Assembly: GCA_041477815.1 (NCBI GenBank)
Contig: JBGOUV010000258.1
Span: 1-10,238 of the forward strand
Origin: JBGOUV01 sp041477815
GTDB taxonomy: Bacteria > Acidobacteriota > Terriglobia > Bryobacterales > JACQDG01
DNA: 10,238 nt
Reading direction: 5' to 3'
The notes beneath the pieces were generated by a model that ran no database searches, was not told where the DNA came from, and worked only from the letters and a program-made list of their open reading frames with translations. The stretch's first letter is position 1. Each line of letters starts with the position of its first letter. The position numbers and the translations under genes were made by a program. Shown here one piece after another: positions 1 to 4,501 of this stretch.

Positions 1-304
1 GGCTGACCTCGAAACGCACCACCGCCAGGGACCGGCCCGGGCTGGAGGTCGAGTAGATGTACTCGACTCCCGGGATCTCCCACAGCAGCTTCTCCATGGG
101 CTTGGTGACCCGCTCCTCCACCTCGCGGGCCGTGGCGCCCGGGAACTCGACGAAGATGTCGATCATGGGGACGATGATCTGGGGCTCCTCCTCGCGGGGT
201 AGCTTGACCACGGCCAGCACGCCCAACAACAGCGACGCGACGACGAACAGCGGCGTCAGCTTGGAGTTGATGAAGAGCCCGGCGAAGCGCCCGGCGGCTT
301 TCAT
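1..304 (-). CDS. RND-family efflux transporter permease, N-terminal fragment
   Basis: This is the first ~101 residues of an inner-membrane, proton-driven RND pump (AcrB/CzcA superfamily); the rest lies beyond the left edge. My reading begins MKAAGRFAGLFINSKLTPLF. It gives a short basic/amphipathic head, one hydrophobic helix at about residues 17-34 (first TM), then the family-typical stretch with LPREEEPQI, FPGATAREVEERVTKPME and IPGVEYIYSTSSPG. That is the start of the porter domain (PN1). The ATG shares a 4-nt ATGA overlap with the stop of the upstream adaptor gene, so translation is probably coupled. The adaptor and TolC-like genes upstream supply the other two parts of a tripartite system. 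The 'REEEPQI' and 'VP/IDIFVEFPGA' wording recalls acidobacterial multidrug/HAE-like pumps more than the metal-specific CzcA subgroup, but substrate cannot be told from this fragment. Confidence 0.93.
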   Translation of the reverse strand, partial: MKAAGRFAGLFINSKLTPLFVVASLLLGVLAVVKLPREEEPQIIVPMIDIFVEFPGATAREVEERVTKPMEKLLWEIPGVEYIYSTSSPGRSLAVVRFEVS

Positions 305-1548
305 TTCACCCGCCCTCCCTCGGTAAGGCCGGCGGGCGGCGCGACGACGACCCTCTCCCCGGCGGTGAGCCCCGCCAGAACTTCCCTCTGCTCGCCTTGC
401 CCCGCCCCGAGCGAGACCAGTCGCAGCCTCGCTATATCTCCTTCCACAACATAGACCGACTGGATCTGACCCCGCTCCACCACCGCCGCCGCCGGCGCCA
501 GCACCGTCCGGCGCGCACCCGCCGGGAAGGCCGCCCGGCCGAACATGCCCGCCCGCAGTCCGGGTGTCCCCGGCAGATCGATCTTGACGGTGAAGGTCCG
601 AGTGGCGGCGTCGACCGCGGATACGATCTCAGCCACGCGGCCCATCACGGTGCGGTCGAGCTCCACCTCCACACTCTGGCCCACCCGGACCAGGCCGAGG
701 CGCGACTCGTCGAGCGATGCTTCGAGACGCAAGCTGCCCTCCTGCTCGAGGACTAGCAGCGGAGTGCCCGGCGTGGCCAGGCTGCCGGGATCGGCGCGGC
801 GCTCCGTCACCAAGCCCGCAAACGGGGCAGTAAGGGTGGCGTATCCCAAGGAGATCCGGGTCGCCGATACCTCCGCTTCGGCCTGCTCAATCCGCGAGGT
901 GATCTGCGTCCGCCTGGCCTGGGCCATCCCCACCGCCGCCTCCGCGCCCCGCAGCCGTGCTGCCGACTCGTCATACTCCTGCTGTGATACCGACTTCTTG
1001 CCGAGCAAGTCCTGAAATCGCCGGTGCGTGGTCCCGGCCAGGTCGAGTTGGGACCCCGCGGCGGCGATGGCGCTCTCGGCTTCGGCAATCGCGTTTTGGG
1101 CCTCGGCGCGTCCGGCCTCGGCGCGACGCAGGCTGGTTTCGAGATCGCGGTTGTCCAGGACCACCAGCGTCTGGCCCGCCCGGACGCGATCACCCGCCTG
1201 GACCCGCACCTCGCGGATGGCGGCCACCAGCTTCGCGGCAATGGCGGCGGTATAGCGCGCCCGCACCGTGCCGCTGGCGCGGTAGATATCAGTCACTTCG
1301 GCGGCCGTAACCGCCGCCGTCCGGACGGCCACCGGATCGGGGGCCGACTTGGCCGCTGGCTCTTGTTTCGCCGAGCAGGCGGCCAGCAGGCCGGCGAGGG
1401 CGACCATCCCAAGACGTGGCGCAGGCACTCGTGCCCGCCGCGCCGAGACTCGTCTCGGCGCCCGCTCGTCCTCCGAACCAGGGTCGAGACGGGTCTCGAC
1501 CCGGCACGCTAAAGCGTGCGCCACGTCGTTCCCTGGTGCGAGGCGCAT
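301..1548 (-). CDS. RND efflux periplasmic adaptor (membrane fusion protein), lipoprotein, with element inserted in signal peptide
   Basis: This protein bridges the inner-membrane RND pump and the TolC-like channel (HlyD/AcrA family). As read from ATG 1548 it has 415 residues. A hydrophobic stretch MVALAGLLAAC with a lipobox Cys begins at residue 48. It is followed by a barrel-sandwich half-motif (VRVQAGDRVRAGQTLVVLDN), an Ala/Glu-rich coiled-coil hairpin (about residues 130-235), the second lipoyl half (TLTAPFAGLVTERRADPGSL) and beta-barrel/proximal domains. ATG 1548 lies 1 nt after the TolC-like stop. The alternative ATG at 1407 would give a signal with no basic n-region. Residues 7-47 are encoded by a palindromic element (separate entry). 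Without it the N-terminus would read MRLAPGMVALAGLLAAC, a normal lipoprotein signal. The frame stays open, so the product may still be made with an unusually long Arg-rich n-region. The family call is firm; the start and export efficiency are uncertain. Confidence 0.92.
   Translation of the reverse strand: MRLAPGNDVAHALACRVETRLDPGSEDERAPRRVSARRARVPAPRLGMVALAGLLAACSAKQEPAAKSAPDPVAVRTAAVTAAEVTDIYRASGTVRARYTAAIAAKLVAAIREVRVQAGDRVRAGQTLVVLDNRDLETSLRRAEAGRAEAQNAIAEAESAIAAAGSQLDLAGTTHRRFQDLLGKKSVSQQEYDESAARLRGAEAAVGMAQARRTQITSRIEQAEAEVSATRISLGYATLTAPFAGLVTERRADPGSLATPGTPLLVLEQEGSLRLEASLDESRLGLVRVGQSVEVELDRTVMGRVAEIVSAVDAATRTFTVKIDLPGTPGLRAGMFGRAAFPAGARRTVLAPAAAVVERGQIQSVYVVEGDIARLRLVSLGAGQGEQREVLAGLTAGERVVVAPPAGLTEGGRVK
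1411..1530. mobile_element. REP/MITE-like palindromic element inserted in adaptor gene signal sequence
   Basis: A ~120-bp non-autonomous palindromic element. Its ends carry perfect 11-bp inverted repeats: gacgtggcgca at 1413-1423 and tgcgccacgtc at 1517-1527. Outside these, aa on one side and gtt on the other extend the match with a 1-nt slip. Inside are four compact palindromes, each with a 2-nt loop: ggcac/gtgcc (1424-1435), gcgccgagac/gtctcggcgc (1440-1461), gggtcgagac/gtctcgaccc (1481-1502) and gcacgct/agcgtgc (1504-1519). The element is flanked by CCC at 1408-1410 and 1531-1533, consistent with a 3-bp target duplication. It has no coding capacity of its own, but its 120 bp add 40 open codons to the adaptor gene. 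The look is that of REP/BIME or MITE elements moved in trans. I could not check for other copies in the genome. Confidence 0.72.
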
Positions 1549-1549
1549 A

Positions 1550-2884
1550 TCAGTTCACCACGGTCGAGTCGGCGGTCAGGCTGCCGGCGGCATGTTCCAG
1601 GGCGGCGGCGGCGACCCGCAGGTCGTACACCGCGGCTAGCTTACGCGTGCGGGCGGCGGACAGCGCCGTGTCGCTCCGGAGCAACTCGGTGACCGTCGTC
1701 AGCCCTGCCACATGACGGTTCTGAACGATGCGGTGGGCCTCCTCGGCCTCGGCCACCGCCACCGTGGTCACCTCCAGACGCTGGGCGGCGGCGCGTACGT
1801 CCAGATAAGCCTTACGCACTTCGAGCTGGATGGCAGAATCGGCCCGCTTCAGCAGCGCTTCGGCGCGCTCCTCGGCAAAGCGCGCCTGGTCGAGGCGGGC
1901 CCGGGTCTCTCCGCCGTTCCACAGATTCCAGCGCAGCGAGACGGCGGTGAGCCAGTTTGCTCCTCCCCGAGTGAAGTACCGCTGCCGATCGGCCTCCACC
2001 GTACCTTGGAATACGACCTGGGGCCAATAGGCGGACTGGGCGACCTGCTGCTGGGTTTGGGCCAGCGACTGGGCCAACTCGGCCTGCCGGCGCTCGGGCC
2101 GACGCTCGGTGGCCAGGCGCCGGTATTCCTCCAGATCCCGTCCGCCGCCGCCGACCGGCTCCAGCGTCGTGGTGAGATCGAACTTACGGTCCAGGCTCAC
2201 GCCCAGGGCGTCGTTCAGCGTTGCCTGGGACACCTCTAAGTCGTTGCGCGCCCGGATCTGCTGCTCCTTCACGGCCGCCACGTGCACCCGCACCGCCAGC
2301 ACATCGGCCTCGGTGCTGCGACCCGCCTCGAAGATGCTCCGGGCGCGACCGAGGTCGGCTGCGGCACTTCCCAGGGACTGCTCCGCCAACTCCAGGCTCT
2401 TCTGGGCCAGGGTCACAGCGAAGTAGGCCCGCAGCACTCCCAGAACTATATCCGAGCGGCTGCGGCGGGTGTCCTGACCCGAAATCTGCTGCCCCAGCCG
2501 CGCCGCCTCCACCCCGCGGCTGGTCTGGCGCGAGTCCCACAGCACCTGCTCGACCGACAATCGGGACTGGTAGTTGCTCAAGGCCTCGGGACGGTTCAGC
2601 AGCCCCAGGTCGAAATTGGACGCCGTGAACTGGTGCTGCGTCAGCAGCGAGCCGAAAACGAAGACCGGGTTGTTCGACCGCTGGAAACTCTCCGAGAAGT
2701 TCAGGCGCGGCAAGTAGCCCGACCGCGCCTGGCGCCAACGGGCTTCGGCCTCCCGCTCGCCGGCCTCGGCGGCGGCAGCCAGCGGATTCGCCTGCAGCGC
2801 CAAGTCCACCGCCTGCCGCAAGCTGAGCGGTTCCTGCGCGGCCAACGGAAGGCCGCCGAGCAGGACGAACAGGCAGATCCTCAT
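1550..2884 (-). CDS. TolC-family outer-membrane efflux protein
   Basis: A 444-residue outer-membrane channel/periplasmic tunnel component of a type I/RND tripartite exporter (OEP family; usual length 420-500). It begins with a Sec signal peptide, MRICLFVLLGGLPLAAQ, probably cleaved near LAA-Q. The mature start PLSLRQAVDLALQANP is the standard OEP opening helix. Two long alpha-helical hairpin repeats follow. The 'SGYLPRLNFSESFQRSN' and 'SAYWPQVVFQGTVEADR' segments are the two matching beta-strand entries, and 'VSLRWNLWNGGETRARLDQAR' is the conserved second-half motif. The C-terminus carries 'HRIVQNRHVAGLTTVTELLRSDTALSAARTR'. Start choice: an open frame continues upstream to 3304, but that stretch only shadows osmC-like coding sequence, and the Met at 2884 opens an ideal signal peptide 5 nt after the upstream stop. 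No strong Shine-Dalgarno is visible, so coupling to the upstream gene is likely. Confidence 0.95.
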   Translation of the reverse strand: MRICLFVLLGGLPLAAQEPLSLRQAVDLALQANPLAAAAEAGEREAEARWRQARSGYLPRLNFSESFQRSNNPVFVFGSLLTQHQFTASNFDLGLLNRPEALSNYQSRLSVEQVLWDSRQTSRGVEAARLGQQISGQDTRRSRSDIVLGVLRAYFAVTLAQKSLELAEQSLGSAAADLGRARSIFEAGRSTEADVLAVRVHVAAVKEQQIRARNDLEVSQATLNDALGVSLDRKFDLTTTLEPVGGGGRDLEEYRRLATERRPERRQAELAQSLAQTQQQVAQSAYWPQVVFQGTVEADRQRYFTRGGANWLTAVSLRWNLWNGGETRARLDQARFAEERAEALLKRADSAIQLEVRKAYLDVRAAAQRLEVTTVAVAEAEEAHRIVQNRHVAGLTTVTELLRSDTALSAARTRKLAAVYDLRVAAAALEHAAGSLTADSTVVN

Positions 2885-2889
2885 AAAAT

Positions 2890-3342
2890 TCACGCGGCCA
2901 CCGGCATCCGCACCAGAAACTCCGGCTGAACGTACATCACCACCGCCATGGAATTGGCGATCAGGCACCCTTTGTGGGCCTTGGCCATTACCCGCTCGGC
3001 CCGCTCGCGGTCGGACTCCGACTCCAATTCCACAATCGGCCGGAGAGTGATTTCCGTGAAGCGCAGCCCGACTCCCTCGACTTTCTCCAGCAGCCCGGTG
3101 GCCGCGGAACGGTAAGAAGCGACCGGCAGCTTGGAGTTTTCGGCGATTCCCAGGAAGGTGGCCATCAGGCAGGACTCGGCCGAGGCCACAAACAGGTGTT
3201 CCGGGGTCCAGAATCCGGCTTCGCCTTTGAACTCGGGTGGCGTGCAGACGGCCAAGGCCGGCAGCCCGGCTGACCGCAGGACGCCACGTCTTCGCTCGCC
3301 CCACTGCAACGCGGTGTGGTAGGAATACGTCAACTCAGTCAT
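2890..3342 (-). CDS. OsmC/Ohr-family peroxidase-like protein
   Basis: A 150-residue cytoplasmic protein of the OsmC family (thiol-dependent reduction of organic or lipid hydroperoxides). The two family cysteines are present: Cys about residue 58 in 'VASAESCLMATF', at the start of the central helix, and a second in 'MAKAHKGCLIANS' near residue 125. 'FWTPEHLFVAS' matches the conserved '(S)PE.LL.aA' segment before the first Cys. Length matches the family (about 135-155 aa). The start at 3342 is supported by a good Shine-Dalgarno (GGAGG, 5 nt upstream); longer readings of the frame run into antisense of the neighbouring gene. It heads the operon with the TolC-like, adaptor and RND genes. That placement suggests, as inference, coupling of hydroperoxide or electrophile defence to efflux. 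The exact subfamily (OsmC, Ohr or YhfA-like) is not resolved. Confidence 0.92.
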   Translation of the reverse strand: MTELTYSYHTALQWGERRRGVLRSAGLPALAVCTPPEFKGEAGFWTPEHLFVASAESCLMATFLGIAENSKLPVASYRSAATGLLEKVEGVGLRFTEITLRPIVELESESDRERAERVMAKAHKGCLIANSMAVVMYVQPEFLVRMPVAA

Positions 3343-3347
3343 GAAGG

Positions 3348-3352
3348 CCTCC
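3348..3352 (-). promoter_or_regulatory. Shine-Dalgarno of the OsmC-like gene
   Basis: GGAGG on the minus strand ends 5 nt before the ATG at 3342. It decides the start of the OsmC-like protein against longer in-frame extensions. Confidence 0.7.
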
Positions 3353-3385
3353 GCCCAGGGAAAAGGCACGCCGCAGGCCACGGTG

Positions 3386-3398
3386 TTAAGGGCCTTAA
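3386..3398. promoter_or_regulatory. 13-bp palindrome, candidate operator of the osmC-efflux operon
   Basis: TTAAGG-G-CCTTAA is a perfect 6-1-6 palindrome, centred about 50 nt upstream of the OsmC-like start. It is AT-rich in a GC-rich context and sits where a transcription factor would act on the minus-strand operon. No regulator gene is in the window. Its role is inferred from position and symmetry only. Confidence 0.35.
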
Positions 3399-3466
3399 GA
3401 ATCAAGCGGCTGCGCCACCAAACAGGGACGCCTGCGGTGGGGCAAATCACGCAATCTGTGCCTCCT

Positions 3467-3479
3467 GGAAAGTCTTTCC
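3467..3479. promoter_or_regulatory. 13-bp palindrome in divergent intergenic region, candidate operator
   Basis: GGAAAG-T-CTTTCC is a second perfect 6-1-6 palindrome, lying between the divergently read OsmC-like gene and the 134-aa gene. Its centre is 81 bp from that of the palindrome at 3386. Immediately beside it is a weaker 5-bp inverted repeat (gcgca/tgcgc, 3480-3494). Either or both could bind a dimeric regulator. The remainder of the 270-bp gap (3343-3612) shows no convincing gene. Confidence 0.35.
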
Positions 3480-3591
3480 GCGCAGGGATTGCGCACCACC
3501 CTCTCCCCCACCCGCCGATGTCGTTGTATTCGTTAACATTAGAGCCGGGAGAAATAAAGGGCGTCATTTGGCAACCAACATGCCCGAAGAG

Positions 3592-3600
3592 TGCTATAGA
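3592..3600 (+). promoter_or_regulatory. possible extended -10 upstream of the 134-aa gene
   Basis: TGcTATAGA resembles an extended -10 (TGnTATAAT), and TTGGCA at 3568-3573 resembles a -35, but their 21-nt spacing is long. Transcription from here would begin near 3607, leaving a ~6-nt leader. That conflicts with an AGAAGG Shine-Dalgarno-like stretch at 3598-3603, so only one of the two readings can be right. Confidence 0.22.
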
Positions 3601-3612
3601 AGGTAGAAGCCC

Positions 3613-4017
3613 ATGATGGATCGGCACATGTTCACGCCCCACCCCAACCTCAGCGACGAGATCAACCACAACATCGTCCAGTCGGAGGTCGAGGGGGGCG
3701 TTTCCCTGGACCAGCTTCCCGCGGGCGTGGTGCTCGAAATGGAGACCACCAACCGCCTTTACGAACTGGAATACCGGGGCAACGGCCAGGTCCTCATCGC
3801 CGGCCACCCGCAGTTCTGCCCCGAGCCGGTGCTGGTGAACGTCCACGGTTCCACCTGGGGCCGGGCCATGCTGAAGATCCACTACATCGGCCGCGGGATG
3901 TTCCTGGAGTTCGACCACCCGGAGTTCGGGGTGATACGTACTTCCCGTATCCAGGAGATCCGCGAGCTGCGCCCGCCGGTGCGCCGCACCGAGCCGGTCT
4001 ACGGCTACGCGGGCTGA
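3613..4017 (+). CDS. conserved-looking hypothetical protein, 134 aa
   Basis: I do not recognise a named family. The protein is soluble, with no signal peptide or membrane segment. It has a short polar head with three early Met residues (1, 2, 6), then alternating hydrophobic/polar segments typical of beta strands: GVVLEMETTNRLYELEYR, GQVLIAGHPQFC, VLVNVHGSTWG, LKIHYIGRGMFLEFDHPEFGVIRTSRIQEI. This suggests a small beta-barrel or sandwich. One Cys follows 'HPQF'. The start is taken at 3613 because AGAAGG lies 9 nt upstream; 3616 or 3628 are alternatives. Codon use is GC3-rich like its neighbours, which supports a real gene. It is divergent from the osmC-efflux operon and overlaps the next gene tail-to-tail by 13 bp. 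Function unknown. Confidence 0.8.
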   Translation: MMDRHMFTPHPNLSDEINHNIVQSEVEGGVSLDQLPAGVVLEMETTNRLYELEYRGNGQVLIAGHPQFCPEPVLVNVHGSTWGRAMLKIHYIGRGMFLEFDHPEFGVIRTSRIQEIRELRPPVRRTEPVYGYAG

Positions 4018-4271
4018 GGGCTCCGCCTCTTCAATTCTTCCATTACGCTCTGCAAGAGTTCCTTGGCGTCGGTGATCGACTTGCCGATGAGTTGCACGTC
4101 CATCGCCGGCTTCCCCGGCTGCCGGGCGCTTTGACAGTAAACGCCGTGCTGGCCCACCAGGACCAGGGCGTCGGTCAGCAGGTCGAGCGCGACGGCCAAT
4201 TGCCCCCGTTCTTTGCCCATTTGAAATTCATAGTGTTCCAGAGACTCGCGGCGCTCGTCGAAGACGGTCAT
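4005..4271 (-). CDS. small helical hypothetical protein, 88 aa
   Basis: I do not recognise the family. The sequence is strongly helical: an N-terminal charged helix (MTVFDERRESLEHYEFQMGK), a leucine-rich segment (LAVALDLLTDALVLV), a middle stretch with a Cys and Pro/Gly, and a C-terminal amphipathic helix ending KELLQSVMEELKRR. No signal peptide. There is no Shine-Dalgarno; instead TACTAT (minus strand, 4281-4276) lies 4 nt before the ATG, so a nearly leaderless mRNA is possible. Its stop codon lies within the last codons of the convergent 134-aa gene. The amino-acid pattern looks like a genuine protein, but the gene is short and unsupported by any homology I can recall. Confidence 0.6.
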   Translation of the reverse strand: MTVFDERRESLEHYEFQMGKERGQLAVALDLLTDALVLVGQHGVYCQSARQPGKPAMDVQLIGKSITDAKELLQSVMEELKRRSPQPA

Positions 4272-4353
4272 GGAGATAGTATGGCATCATTCCAGCGCCA
4301 CCGGGCCGCCACCGTAAGGGGCGGATTCTTCGCCGCAGCGACAAGAATGCGAG

Positions 4354-4428
4354 TCTCACGCCAAGTCGCCAAGGCCGCCAAGAAGAACGTGTTTGTTTCT
4401 TTTGCGTTCTTTGCGCCTTGGCGTGAAG
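4354..4428. repeat. imperfect inverted repeat of the CGCCAAG type in intergenic region
   Basis: The outer arms tcacgccaag (4356-4365) and cttggcgtga (4417-4426) are perfect 10-bp inverted repeats. Further in, the left arm (repeated cgccaag units) and the right arm (tttgcgttctttgcgcc) remain imperfectly complementary down to an AT-rich loop near 4390-4400. Short internally repeated C/A-rich inverted repeats of this wording are familiar to me from intergenic regions of several soil bacterial phyla and resemble non-autonomous MITE-like elements. The folded RNA would form a long hairpin 74 bp past the stop of the NLR gene, so it may also act as its terminator. The rest of the 4272-4501 gap shows nothing I can identify. 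Confidence 0.6.
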
Positions 4429-4501
4429 CGTTCCTGCCGGTTCGGTTCTTTTCAAGGCCCCGCCCCCAACCACCCGGACGGTCATCCGCTCCCAGCAGAC
4501 C

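Noticed and set aside
2885..3304. In-frame upstream extension of the TolC-like protein (140 extra residues)
   Set aside because: It reads OsmC-like coding sequence in another frame, is Arg/Gly-rich, and would bury the clear signal peptide beginning at 2884.
3343..3918. Upstream extension of the OsmC-like protein to 342 residues
   Set aside because: Most of it is antisense to the 134-aa gene and the intergenic gap. The good Shine-Dalgarno and the family length both support the start at 3342.
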